Positions 8,423 through 16,516 are shown, counted from the first letter of the stretch. The stretch is DNA of 64,000 bases from an uncultured Oscillospiraceae bacterium (GCA_900543705.1 UQSL01000004.1:7638-71637), one strand, 5' to 3'. Notes: generated by a model not told the origin, from the letters alone. Numbers and translations: made by a program.

Positions 8423-9511
8423 TTAGTCAAAATAGACCGGTTTGTTTTCCTCAGCAGATTTGTAAATTGCCTCGAGAATCTGGGTGACGACAATTGCCTG
8501 CTCCGGTTTCACAACGACTTCCTTGTCGTTTACAACCGCATCAATCCAGAGTCTTGCCTCAATATCTTCCGCCGGCTCATTGTCACCCGCATAGAAATCG
8601 ACTCCACCCGGCTCAAAAACCGGAGTTTCTGTATACTGTCTGTTATATTTCACACCATTAATACGAAGATTGGTCGGTCCCTTCATATCCGCGCCGGCTT
8701 TGGTACCGCACAGGGAGCATTTAGACTCGTCTGTATCCAAGGTGTTGAGCGCCCAGCTGGCTTCCAGAACAATGGTCGCCCCGTTTTTCATCTTGATAAA
8801 ACCAAAGGCGGAATCCTCGACTGTGAACTTGTCAGGATCCCAGTCGCCCCATGCGTTCGCGGTTTCTCTCTGGTCGCCGAGCTTTTTATAAACGCTGCCG
8901 ACAACCATTGCAGGGTCATAGTTATTCATCATCCACAACGTCAGATCCAGAGAATGGGTGCCGATGTCGATGAGCGGGCCACCTCCTTGCTCGTACTCAT
9001 TCAGGAACACGCCCCAGGTCGGGACGGCACGGCGGCGGACGGCATGCGCCTTCGCATAGTAGATGTCTCCGAGCTCGCCTGCCTCACAGGTACGTTTGAG
9101 GTAGTTGCATTCCGGACGCTGGCGGTTCTGGTAGCCGATGGTGAGTTTTTTCCCCGTCTCCTTAGCGGCATCCAGCATCTTTTTGGCCTCATCATAGTTG
9201 ATGGCCATCGGCTTTTCGCACATGACATGCTTGCCCGCATGCAGGGCGTCCACCGTGATGAAGGAGTGGGAGCGGTTCGGGGTGCAGACATGCACAACCT
9301 CAATCTCCGGGTCTTGGAGCAGCTCCTTGTAGTCGACATAGACCTTGGCGTCCTGTATTCCAAACTTCTTTGCCGCTTTGACTGCTCTTTCCTCAATCAG
9401 GTCGCAGAACGCCACGAGCTGCACGTTTTTCAGCTTGCTCAGGCTTGGCATGTGTTTGGAATTGGCAATGCCGCCGCATCCGATAATACCGATTTTCACT
9501 GTTCTCTCCAT
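8423..9511 (-). CDS. Gfo/Idh/MocA-family NAD(P)-dependent sugar dehydrogenase
   Basis: Oxidoreductase of 362 residues with an N-terminal Rossmann domain (IGIIGCGGIANSKH, about residues 7-20), the catalytic EKP motif in MCEKPMAINYDEA (about 100), and a C-terminal alpha/beta substrate domain with RRRAVPTWGVF and GGPLIDIGTHSLD, where the Asp/His pair serves catalysis. The family typically oxidises a sugar or inositol hydroxyl to a ketone. An AAAGGAG site precedes the ATG. Position directly after lacI and before three isomerase-like TIM barrels suggests it makes the keto-sugar that those enzymes then rearrange. Substrate unknown. Confidence 0.88.
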   Translation of the reverse strand: MERTVKIGIIGCGGIANSKHMPSLSKLKNVQLVAFCDLIEERAVKAAKKFGIQDAKVYVDYKELLQDPEIEVVHVCTPNRSHSFITVDALHAGKHVMCEKPMAINYDEAKKMLDAAKETGKKLTIGYQNRQRPECNYLKRTCEAGELGDIYYAKAHAVRRRAVPTWGVFLNEYEQGGGPLIDIGTHSLDLTLWMMNNYDPAMVVGSVYKKLGDQRETANAWGDWDPDKFTVEDSAFGFIKMKNGATIVLEASWALNTLDTDESKCSLCGTKAGADMKGPTNLRINGVKYNRQYTETPVFEPGGVDFYAGDNEPAEDIEARLWIDAVVNDKEVVVKPEQAIVVTQILEAIYKSAEENKPVYFD

Positions 9512-9562
9512 ACTTGTATTCTCCTTTACCTGTCAGCGCCTTGGCGCTTAAAATTCATTGGA

Positions 9563-10561
9563 TTACCTCGGTTCAAATGTGGATTCCCGCTTTACATAAT
9601 GGTGTTCGAGCGTAGCAAACCGGGGCGAAAGCGTTTTATTAGCAATCCGCGAGCACATCATCTGCATGGCCAGCGTTCCGATTTCTCTGCGCGGCTGTGC
9701 CACCGTGCTCAGAGCCGGCACATAAATCTGTGCAAGCGAAGTGTCGTCAAACCCGGAAATTGCCACCGGGTGCGCCTGAAATTTCTCATTTAGGTAGGAT
9801 GCCCTCAGCATCCCAATTGCAATGGAATCCGCAATGGTAAAAATCGCAGTCGGCGGTGTCTTCAGGGACATCAGCGTTTCAAACATCCTCGAGCCGCTTG
9901 CAAAGCTGTAATCCCCTTTCAGGACATATTCCTCCCTTACCGGAATCCCCGCCTCTTCCAGAGCCCGCCGATAGCCCTGTTCTCTGAGCAAAGCAGACGT
10001 ATACGGTTTTTCGCTGCCCGCAAAGGCGATTTTTTTATGGCCTAGCTTTAACAATTCCTGTACAGCGTCATAGGCTGCCCGTTCATTGTCAATTGTTACG
10101 GTATCGCAGCCTGCATCCGGGATGTATTCGCTGCACTGGACAATGGGATGCTGCTTGGCAATCCGGCTGAGTTCCTTCTTATTCTGCTCAGAGGAGAGCA
10201 GAATCGCGCCATCCACCAGCCGGGTATCGAGCATCTGAAGATATTCCAATTCCTTATCCCGTCTCGAGTGCGTCACGCCGATGACAATGCTGTACCCGTT
10301 TACCTGGGCCACATTTTCCATACTACGGACAATCCGAGTATAAAAGGAATTGGAAATAGTCGGAAGCAAAACGAGAATTTTCTTCGTCTGCGCCTGGCGC
10401 AGCCCTTTCCCTAACAGGTTGGGCCGGTAATCAAGCAGTCGCACCGCTCGCTCCACTTTTTCCCTGGTTGCCGCTGTGACGATGTCATCCCCGTTAAGCA
10501 CGCGGGACACGGTTGCCACTGAGACTCCCGCTTCCTTTGCCACTTCCTTGATGGTCGCCAT
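9563..10561 (-). CDS. LacI-family transcriptional regulator
   Basis: DNA-binding repressor of 332 residues. The N-terminal helix-turn-helix and hinge helix (TIKEVAKEAGVSVATVSRVL, residues 3-22) are textbook LacI; the rest is a periplasmic-binding-protein-like effector domain (ILVLLPTISNSFYTRIV, VAISGFDDTSLAQI). It is the first gene of the operon it probably controls: two LacI/CcpA-type operator sequences lie between its promoter and its start codon. The expected inducer is a sugar or sugar derivative handled by the downstream genes. Not CcpA itself, given this dedicated context, although the operators resemble cre. Confidence 0.92.
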   Translation of the reverse strand: MATIKEVAKEAGVSVATVSRVLNGDDIVTAATREKVERAVRLLDYRPNLLGKGLRQAQTKKILVLLPTISNSFYTRIVRSMENVAQVNGYSIVIGVTHSRRDKELEYLQMLDTRLVDGAILLSSEQNKKELSRIAKQHPIVQCSEYIPDAGCDTVTIDNERAAYDAVQELLKLGHKKIAFAGSEKPYTSALLREQGYRRALEEAGIPVREEYVLKGDYSFASGSRMFETLMSLKTPPTAIFTIADSIAIGMLRASYLNEKFQAHPVAISGFDDTSLAQIYVPALSTVAQPRREIGTLAMQMMCSRIANKTLSPRFATLEHHYVKRESTFEPR

Positions 10562-10579
10562 AACTGTTCCTCACTTCTA

Positions 10580-10606
10580 TGTAATCGTTTTCTGTAATCG
10601 TTTACA
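10580..10606. promoter_or_regulatory. Two tandem LacI-type operators
   Basis: TGTAATCGTTTTCT (10580-10593) and TGTAATCGTTTACA (10593-10606) each match the TGNAANCGNWNNCW pattern of LacI/CcpA operators and are offset by 13 bases. They start at about +1 of the predicted promoter, where a bound repressor would block initiation. This supports autoregulation of lacI and repression of the four enzyme genes; catabolite control by CcpA is an alternative or addition. Confidence 0.75.
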
Positions 10607-10612
10607 ATACTG

Positions 10613-10640
10613 ATTGTACTCCGTTTTTGGTGTTTGTCAA
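10613..10640 (-). promoter_or_regulatory. Promoter of the LacI operon
   Basis: On the minus strand, consensus -35 TTGACA (10640-10635) and -10 TACAAT (10618-10613) with a 16-base spacer. Confidence 0.75.
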
Positions 10641-11055
10641 GAGGAAATGAAAATAAATTCAGAAAAAGCACGCTCTCCCTGATTTTACTCAAAGGAAGAG
10701 CGTGTACTCTGTTTTTGCTGTTGATTTTTGCAAAGAGATTGGTTTTAAGAGCTGGTTGCCGCTTTCAAAACAGAGGAGGTTCTTCCCCTCCCGCTTGGTA
10801 CGATAAAGCGCTTAACCGGCTTTTTGGAAGTATTCCTCCATTTTTGTATCCTCATCCGGAATTTAATAATAGACCCCAATGCTCACGGTTAGAAAGGAAT
10901 ATTGAAAATCTGAATGGCACTGACACACGGCAAAAAATTTAGCAGCCAGGTAATTTGTCTGATATCCTTCTTGGCAGAGGATTTCTTCGTATTTTTCCTC
11001 AGAATGGAATCGAGTGTATTATTCCAAAGATTCCTCCATTCCATTCCCTCGGTTT
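10641..11055. other. 415-base gap without a supported gene
   Basis: No coding frame has a convincing start, ribosome-binding site or recognisable product. One possible minus-strand terminator is present: CACGCTCT (10669-10676) pairs with AGAGCGTG (10697-10704), followed on the minus strand by five T. It lies about 350 bases after the gene at 11056 and next to the lacI -35. The rest is featureless and could be a decayed gene. Confidence 0.4.
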
Positions 11056-12033
11056 TTAGGAAATCAGATTTGTGAAGTTTGGCAGATACCTCTGCTGAAG
11101 TTTCTCGGCACGGTCGCTCTTTCTTGACTTCTCGACGGCGATTTCGCCTTCCTCCGTTTCCAGTTCCGTTTTTTTCTCCTGATAGGTTTTCGCATCGATT
11201 TCCTGATTTCGATAACTCTTAATGGTCTTTTCCTGTTCCAGCATAACCGCTTCGTAGCGCTTGCGCACGTCAAAATAATCGGAAAAAGCATCGGTAATCT
11301 CTTTTTTGAGATCTTCATCCATATTCTCTCTGTCCTGTTCAATTGCCCTGCTCAGGTATTTGTCCACACAGCTGAGTAAATCACTGTACAACACGTTGCT
11401 CTGCTGGTTATACTCTGTCTGATTGATAGAGCCTTCAATATAGTGTTCTTTGTTGTCGACAATCTTGTAGTTTATCTCGTCAATCTTTTTGTAGACCTCT
11501 TTAGCGTAGGCCGCCAGATTATCTGTCACCAAATTGTCTAGATTCCCCTCATTCATGTTTGCATACACAACATTGTTCAGGTTAAACAGGTCGCCGGAAA
11601 ACCCTTCGGTATCCAGGGAGACCGAGGCCGGGATGTAGATGACCACGCGTTCGGCCGTATCTCCTACCAGTACTCGCATTAGGATATCCTGAGCTTTAAT
11701 CCTAACATCCTGCACATTGTTTTTTGCAACAATTACTGTGTCCTTGGTGTTGCTAATGCTGATGTCATTGCTGGTTGCCTTGGCGTTGCTTCGGTAGACC
11801 ATCAGCTTCGAATCCGTGGACTGCCTCAGCTCCACATCAAAATTCCCGATCAGCTTGAGAGAAGGAACCTCTTTTGCATCAATCTGGTACCGCGGCGACA
11901 TCTCCTCGTATTCTTTTCTCAGATCAGAAAACAGTTGTTTTGTGCCATGGTAAGCAAACGGCATCATAATACAGCAGCCCACAATGCCGATCACACACAT
12001 AATCGCGCCGATAACCGGTCCTCTTTTATCCAT
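11056..12033 (-). CDS. Membrane-anchored protein, DUF4097-like domain plus coiled coil
   Basis: Protein of 325 residues not recognised beyond its architecture: one N-terminal transmembrane anchor (about 8-28), a beta-rich stretch from about 50 to 180 resembling putative adhesin DUF4097 domains (LIGNFDVELRQSTDSKLMVYRSNAKATSNDISISN, split by strands), and a long charged coiled coil from about 185 to 310 (Glu/Lys-rich, QEKTIKSYRNQEIDAKTYQE). It overlaps the preceding HAAS-domain gene by eight bases, so the two are co-translated. The pairing matches the common DUF1700/DUF4097 modules, which usually also have a PadR regulator; none is present here. Probably envelope-associated; function unknown. 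Confidence 0.6.
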   Translation of the reverse strand: MDKRGPVIGAIMCVIGIVGCCIMMPFAYHGTKQLFSDLRKEYEEMSPRYQIDAKEVPSLKLIGNFDVELRQSTDSKLMVYRSNAKATSNDISISNTKDTVIVAKNNVQDVRIKAQDILMRVLVGDTAERVVIYIPASVSLDTEGFSGDLFNLNNVVYANMNEGNLDNLVTDNLAAYAKEVYKKIDEINYKIVDNKEHYIEGSINQTEYNQQSNVLYSDLLSCVDKYLSRAIEQDRENMDEDLKKEITDAFSDYFDVRKRYEAVMLEQEKTIKSYRNQEIDAKTYQEKKTELETEEGEIAVEKSRKSDRAEKLQQRYLPNFTNLIS

Positions 12034-12628
12034 CTATCCCACCTGCTTCATAAAACATCAGAGGCGCAGCCCGTTTAGAATGAATACACCACCTGCTGTA
12101 CATCCGTCCCGCCAGTCCAATGACCTTTCTGGAAATGGAATGCAGAATGTAACTGAGCGTTACCGCAAAACCGAGAAGTGTGATTCCCCCAAAAAATAAA
12201 AACAAAAATACAGAAATCGGGATCTGTTGGAAAGTAAATACCGTTGTGACAATGACTGCAAGACCGGCAAAGGAAATCACCAGAACCGTCAATACAAACA
12301 GCAGACACATGAGCACAATCGGAATGGCAATGAGTAAAGAGAGCAGGTATTTTGAAAAGGAGATATAATGTAGGGAAAACTGCGCTCTGATAAAGCGGAC
12401 AAATCCCGGATGCCGGGACAGCCCTTTTACTCTGCTGCGGGCTACCATCTGCATGGCGACCCGCTGAGGATCCCCCAGTTCCTTTGTAATCTGGATTTCC
12501 CGTTTTCCCCTGCGCTCACAGTCGTTAAAATAATCGATGAGGTTTCGCATGATAGCGGACATTTCACTTTTGGATAGCTGCTTTGCCAAACATTCCTCCA
12601 TCTTGGTCAGAAACTCAAGCCTAGTCAT
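12026..12628 (-). CDS. HAAS/DUF1700 signalling-domain membrane protein
   Basis: Protein of 200 residues. Residues 1-70 (MTRLEFLTKMEECL, DYFNDCERRGKRE, ELGDPQRVA) match the HAAS alpha-helical domain, which in PadR-linked modules senses or transmits signals; the remainder has four hydrophobic helices. The start at 12628 is chosen because it follows AAGGAGGGAGGAT and begins the domain; 33 upstream codons lack support. Normally a padR gene precedes this family, but the upstream 260 bases hold no gene, so its regulator is lost or elsewhere. Co-translated with the anchored coiled-coil protein downstream. Confidence 0.75.
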   Translation of the reverse strand: MTRLEFLTKMEECLAKQLSKSEMSAIMRNLIDYFNDCERRGKREIQITKELGDPQRVAMQMVARSRVKGLSRHPGFVRFIRAQFSLHYISFSKYLLSLLIAIPIVLMCLLFVLTVLVISFAGLAVIVTTVFTFQQIPISVFLFLFFGGITLLGFAVTLSYILHSISRKVIGLAGRMYSRWCIHSKRAAPLMFYEAGGIDG

Positions 12629-12860
12629 ACATCCTCCCTCCTTTGTCATCAAAAATAGTGATTTCTTGAGACTTGCAGCCAATTTTACAGAGGCCTTCAC
12701 CTTATAATGGGAATCACTATGGTACAAAATTCATACTGCGCTTCACTTGTATTTCTTAAGTGTTCTTATTATATCATATTCCGTCTCCGAATACAGTAAT
12801 CCCAGTCAGAAAAATTCCATCTGCCTGTGTTTCAGCAATTGCTTTTCTTTCTCACAAAGA

Positions 12861-12895
12861 AAAAAGCTTTCCGTCAACTAAACGGAAAGCTTTTT
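12861..12895 (-). terminator. Terminator of tRNA-Glu, sharing a base with the CCA end
   Basis: AAAAAGCTTTCCGT (12861-12874) and ACGGAAAGCTTTTT (12882-12895) form a 14-base stem around CAACTAA. On the minus strand the stem begins inside or immediately after the tRNA CCA tail and ends in a T-run. Confidence 0.9.
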
Positions 12896-12969
12896 GGTGA
12901 CCCGTAGGGGACTCGAACCCCTGTTACTGCCGTGAAAGGGCGGTGTCTTAACCACTTGACCAACGGGCC
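12895..12969 (-). tRNA. tRNA-Glu (anticodon TTC)
   Basis: 75 bases including an encoded CCA end. Acceptor arm GGCCCGT pairs with ACGGGTC, the anticodon loop reads CTTTCAC with TTC, and the T arm has GGTTCGAGTCC. It supplies charged Glu-tRNA both for translation and, notably, for HemA in the same window. Confidence 0.96.
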
Positions 12970-12973
12970 ATGG

Positions 12974-13004
12974 ATATAAAAAACCCCATAGGGGTTTTTT
13001 ATAT
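12974..13004. terminator. Terminator between the two tRNA genes
   Basis: Perfect 14-base inverted repeat (12974-12987 and 12991-13004) with CCCC/GGGG core, ATA loop and A6/T6 flanks, so it works in both directions. On the minus strand it follows tRNA-Met and precedes tRNA-Glu, which suggests separate promoters or attenuated readthrough. Confidence 0.85.
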
Positions 13005-13008
13005 GATA

Positions 13009-13085
13009 TGGTAGCGGCAGTTGGAGTTGAACCAACGACACTGCGGGTATGAACCGCATGCTCTAGCCAACTGAGCTATGCCGCC
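13009..13085 (-). tRNA. tRNA-Met (anticodon CAT)
   Basis: 77 bases including encoded CCA. Acceptor GGCGGCA pairs with TGCCGCT except at the last position (wobble), D arm AGCTCAGTTGGCTAGAGC, anticodon stem TGCGG/CCGCA with loop TTCATAC, T arm with GGTTCAACTCC. A paired first base points to elongator tRNA-Met rather than initiator; an Ile-type lysidine tRNA with the same CAT cannot be fully excluded. Confidence 0.94.
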
Positions 13086-13179
13086 GTCTTTCGCACACCA
13101 GATTCGTAGTGAGCGAATTAAATTATAATATAGAGTGTTCCTTTTGTCAACTCTTTTTTGCAAAAACTTTTTCGTTTTC

Positions 13180-13725
13180 CTAATTTTCCTTTCTCTTCTG
13201 CATTCTAGCAAGCTCTACTGGATTGACATAGGTTGGAGCATATTTACTCGACTGCCCTTTTTTCACTTCCCGGTAATACCGGTAAGTCATGGGACTGTCC
13301 TTGTGGTTACAGTTTTCCGCTTCATCCACCTTGGCAACATATAGGACATGAGTTCCCATATCCAGTCTGTTTATTACGGTGCAGTCCAGATGTGCCACTG
13401 AGGACTCATCAATCAATGCATCCCCGTTAATCCCGAGATGATATTGGGTATCTGTAAATTTGTCGATATCCCGCCCGGAACGGTAACCAAACTTACCAAG
13501 CATCTTACTGTCGGCACTCTCCCCAATGATGGTAACACCGATGGTTCCGGTTTTTTCAATAAAATCATAGGTTTGGTTTTCCTTTGCCACGCTGACACCA
13601 ATGGTAACAGGGTCTGCCGTCAGCTGAAATACCGTATTGACAACACAGCCCGCCTGCTTGTCTCCCTCATGGGAAGTGATGTAATAAATTCCATAGCTCA
13701 AATTAAACAGTGCCGTAATATCCAT
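13180..13725 (-). CDS. Flavin reductase-domain FMN protein
   Basis: Protein of 181 residues of the flavin-reductase-like FMN-binding split-barrel family. MDITALFNLSYGIYYITS and GCVVNTVFQLTADP are the conserved N-terminal strands that bind FMN; GIYYITSHEGDK and DFIEKTGTIGVTII follow. It matches the flavin reductase half of high-molecular-weight rubredoxin/flavoredoxin proteins of clostridia but has no rubredoxin cysteines at its C-terminus, so an electron donor must act in trans. ATG at 13725 is preferred over a GTG three codons upstream because AGAAAAGAG is correctly spaced from it. It lies 38 bases after the thioesterase gene, probably co-transcribed. Confidence 0.82.
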   Translation of the reverse strand: MDITALFNLSYGIYYITSHEGDKQAGCVVNTVFQLTADPVTIGVSVAKENQTYDFIEKTGTIGVTIIGESADSKMLGKFGYRSGRDIDKFTDTQYHLGINGDALIDESSVAHLDCTVINRLDMGTHVLYVAKVDEAENCNHKDSPMTYRYYREVKKGQSSKYAPTYVNPVELARMQKRKEN

Positions 13726-13763
13726 TTTTGCCACTCTTTTCTGTACTGATTCGGTATATTTTA

Positions 13764-14492
13764 TTATAGCACAATGGAAGCTTCAAAGCAAATATTTTCC
13801 TGTACTTTTCCGAGGATATTTTGAGTACCCCCTACCTCCTGCGTTCCAAAAATAGCAACGGTGTCTCCCAGCTTACCCTCGTGTACAAAATGGATGACGA
13901 ACTCCCGGATATCTTGTTCTCTTAGATTATTCTGTGCAAAATCACAGGAAATATCCGCATAAACCGCATTATTAATATGGTCATTGCAGTCAATATCGGA
14001 AAGCCGAACTTTCCTGCTTCCATAATATACTGGGTCCTCCAATTTCATTTTGCGTTTTGCTTCCACTTCGGTAGAAAAATCCGGACGCAAGTCAATGGAA
14101 AATTTCAGGCTGCTGGGCTTAAGCACCATATGGCTTTTGGGATCGACTAAAATCCACATAGTCGCTATTTCCACCTTTTTGTTGCCCTGTAAATCGTTGA
14201 ACACACAGTCCCGGAGAAAGTAAGCACCTTTTGTACCTTTTGCCCAGGTACGCTCGATCAGCTCATCCCCTGCTTTTGGAATATCCAGTATTTTGACGGC
14301 AAGCCTGGAAAGCAGGAAGATTGTTCCCATCTCCTCCAGTTTTGAAAAGGGATATCCTTGGACATCCATATGCCGACTGGCAATCTCCTGAGTGTGCCGC
14401 AGAATATTGGACAGCTTTAGTTTATTTTTCAGCCCGCACTCATAATAGGCAATCCGTACCCTTCGTTCAAATACACCATCCTGATAGTTCAT
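13764..14492 (-). CDS. Acyl-ACP thioesterase
   Basis: Hydrolyses acyl-acyl carrier protein to free fatty acids (plant FatA/B-like family common in Clostridia). The 242-residue protein consists of two hot-dog folds: the first contains VRIAYYECGLKNKLKLSNIL and HMDVQGYPFSKL, and the second carries the catalytic region DIDCNDHINNAVYADIS, in which Asp/Asn-His is the active-site signature. The ATG at 14492 is preferred over upstream ones because MNYQDGVFERRVRIAYYE is the family N-terminus and an AAAGGCG site is spaced eight bases before it. It follows parB by 75 bases. Chain-length preference is unknown. Confidence 0.85.
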   Translation of the reverse strand: MNYQDGVFERRVRIAYYECGLKNKLKLSNILRHTQEIASRHMDVQGYPFSKLEEMGTIFLLSRLAVKILDIPKAGDELIERTWAKGTKGAYFLRDCVFNDLQGNKKVEIATMWILVDPKSHMVLKPSSLKFSIDLRPDFSTEVEAKRKMKLEDPVYYGSRKVRLSDIDCNDHINNAVYADISCDFAQNNLREQDIREFVIHFVHEGKLGDTVAIFGTQEVGGTQNILGKVQENICFEASIVL

Positions 14493-14567
14493 GTTATGCG
14501 CCTTTCTCTTTTCCATTTTGGATACAGCGGGGTATGGCATAACCCGCTTTTTATTTTTCCGATTAAC

Positions 14568-15431
14568 TTATTCGAGCTTTGGATTCTCGCCTGCCAGACG
14601 ATTTGCAATCTCCGCCAAGTCCTCTTTATTATAAAATTCCACTTGCACGACGCCCTTGCCGTCCTTTTTCTCTTTTACTTTAATTTTTCTTCCCAGAGTA
14701 TGCACCAGCGCGAATTCTACCTCTTTAAAGTAGCTGTCTACCGATCTTACTTTCCGTTCCTCTTCTTTTTTTGGCTTTGCCAGCTTTTCTACTTCTCTGA
14801 CGGTTAGTCCCTGGGAAATGATTTTCTGTGCAACTTCAATCATTTCCTGTTGGGACTCAAACGCAAGTAAGGCTCTTGCATGGCCGGAGGTGATATCGCC
14901 GTGTTTGACCATTTCTATAATTTCTGGAGGCAATCCCAGCAGGCGCAGCGCATTTGCAATGACCGGGCGAGACTTCCCGACCCTCTTTGCGACCTCATCC
15001 TGGGTCATATTGTACTGCTCGGTGAGTACCTGATAACCTAACGCCTCTTCAATGGGATTTAAATCCTCCCGTTGGAGGTTTTCAATCAGAGCAATTTCCA
15101 TTGCTTGGGTATCATCCAATTCCTTAATAATAACTGGAACCTCATTGACTCCCGCCATCCTGGCTGCACGCCAGCGTCGTTCCCCGGCGACTAGCTGGTA
15201 GCTGCTTTCTCCAATGGCACGCACAAGCAGCGGCTGTAAAACACCGTGTTCCCGGATAGAATCCGCGAGCTGCTGCAGGGCTTCCCGATCAAATTCTTTT
15301 CTCGGCTGGTTCCGGTTCGGTTCAATCTCAGAGAGGCGGAGTGTCTGGATTTCCTTTCCTTCCTCTATTGTGCTGTTATCCGCAAAGAGGGCATCGAGTC
15401 CTTTTCCAAGCCCGCCTTTTTTTGCTGCCAT
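14568..15431 (-). CDS. parB: Chromosome-partitioning protein ParB/Spo0J
   Basis: CTP-dependent DNA clamp that loads on parS and spreads to organise the origin and recruit SMC. Protein of 287 residues: N-terminal GKGLDALF peptide that stimulates ParA, CTPase domain with IEPNRNQPRKEF and the box II arginine patch GERRWRAARMAG (about 78-89), helix-turn-helix QDEVAKRVGKSRPVIANALRLL (split for reading) that contacts parS, and a C-terminal dimerisation domain. Its start overlaps the parA stop by one base. A perfect parS lies about 955 bases upstream. Confidence 0.95.
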   Translation of the reverse strand: MAAKKGGLGKGLDALFADNSTIEEGKEIQTLRLSEIEPNRNQPRKEFDREALQQLADSIREHGVLQPLLVRAIGESSYQLVAGERRWRAARMAGVNEVPVIIKELDDTQAMEIALIENLQREDLNPIEEALGYQVLTEQYNMTQDEVAKRVGKSRPVIANALRLLGLPPEIIEMVKHGDITSGHARALLAFESQQEMIEVAQKIISQGLTVREVEKLAKPKKEEERKVRSVDSYFKEVEFALVHTLGRKIKVKEKKDGKGVVQVEFYNKEDLAEIANRLAGENPKLE

Positions 15432-16204
15432 TATCGATTCCCCCTGTTCATCTTCAAAAATTCCTCTGCCAGCTCCTGATAGGCCTTAGCCCCTTTGGAG
15501 CTTCGGTCAAAATAGATGATCGGCTGGCCAAAGCTCGGCGCCTCCGACAGCCGGACATTTCTGGGAATAACTGTTTTATAGACTTTTTGAGGAAAGTGTT
15601 TCTTTACCTCGTCAACCACCTGCATGGTCAGATTCAGACGTCCATCAAACATGGTAAGCAGGACACCTTCAATACCGAGTGTTGGATTATACAATCGTTT
15701 TACTTGCCGGACAGTGGCAATCAACTGGGATAACCCCTCCAGCGCATAGTATTCACACTGAATTGGGACCAGTACTGTATTTCCAGCTGTCATTGCGTTC
15801 AGGGTAATTAATCCTAAAGACGGCGGACAATCGATAAAGATAAAATCATAGCGGTCTTTTATGATATTGACGGTATTTTTCAATCGGTTGACTCGGTCCT
15901 CCAAATCAACCAATTCAATTTCCGCAGCAGCAAGCGCCATATCGGAGGGAATCAGAGAAACATTTTTGAAGGAGGTCTGTACAATCACCTCTTCTATCCC
16001 CTTTGTTCCGACTAAGAGGTCGTAACTGGAGCCTTGAATCTGCTTCTTGTTGACTCCAAAACCGCTGGTAGCGTTTCCCTGAGGGTCAATATCAATCAGA
16101 AGTACTTTTTTTTGATGGTCGCCGATTGCCGCACTTAAGTTTACAGCCGAGGTGGTCTTTCCAACTCCGCCTTTTTGATTGGCAATCGCTATTATCTTTC
16201 CCAT
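15431..16204 (-). CDS. parA: Chromosome-partitioning ATPase ParA/Soj
   Basis: Walker-type ATPase that with ParB segregates origins and, in Bacillus, regulates DnaA. Protein of 257 residues with the deviant Walker A KGGVGKTTSAVNL (about 10-22), switch I DPQGNATSGFG, switch II FIDCPPSLGLITLNA and the C-terminal AKAYQELAEEFL helix. The ATG at 16204 has an AGGGGATAT-type upstream region. It is the first gene of parA-parB and has a promoter that begins next to parS. Confidence 0.95.
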   Translation of the reverse strand: MGKIIAIANQKGGVGKTTSAVNLSAAIGDHQKKVLLIDIDPQGNATSGFGVNKKQIQGSSYDLLVGTKGIEEVIVQTSFKNVSLIPSDMALAAAEIELVDLEDRVNRLKNTVNIIKDRYDFIFIDCPPSLGLITLNAMTAGNTVLVPIQCEYYALEGLSQLIATVRQVKRLYNPTLGIEGVLLTMFDGRLNLTMQVVDEVKKHFPQKVYKTVIPRNVRLSEAPSFGQPIIYFDRSSKGAKAYQELAEEFLKMNRGNR

Positions 16205-16345
16205 ATCTGCGACTATATCCCCTCTCTTTAGCAGGTAAGGCTTTATTTGTTATTGTAATAGTTAATGAAAATAACATCCTAAGCAAATTTCATTTGCTTT
16301 TCTCAGCTACTTTTCTGACAATTCATGAAAGTGATTCCTGTAGCT

Positions 16346-16374
16346 ATTATATCATATTTTGATTTGCATGAAAA
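16346..16374 (-). promoter_or_regulatory. parA promoter
   Basis: Minus strand: perfect -10 TATAAT (16351-16346), 17-base spacer, -35 TTTTCA (16374-16369). It lies 12 bases from the parS site, so bound ParB could affect its firing. Confidence 0.6.
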
Positions 16375-16385
16375 GCATTGCTCTA

Positions 16386-16401
16386 TGTTTCACGTGAAAC
16401 A
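16386..16401. promoter_or_regulatory. Perfect parS centromere site
   Basis: TGTTTCACGTGAAACA, an exact 16-base match to the bacterial parS palindrome, in the noc-parA intergenic region. It is the ParB loading site near the origin. Confidence 0.97.
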
Positions 16402-16424
16402 CAATAATGTTTAAATCTAAACAC

Positions 16425-16463
16425 GCAAAAAGCAGCCGTACAACAAGTACAGCTGCTTTTTGC
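16425..16463 (-). terminator. Terminator of noc (end of the rpmH-noc block)
   Basis: GCAAAAAGCAGC and GCTGCTTTTTGC with a GTAC/GTAC extension form a strong hairpin 54 bases after the noc stop codon; T-run on the minus strand. It isolates parA from the long upstream operon. Confidence 0.85.
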
Positions 16464-16516
16464 AATCAAACAGAGGAGTGTATGTCAAAAAGGCAAATCT
16501 GCCTTAATGAGCAACC

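Noticed and set aside
8303..9793. 496-codon plus-strand open frame
   Set aside because: Antisense to the Gfo/Idh/MocA dehydrogenase and parts of its neighbours; codon pattern is the complement of real coding sequence.
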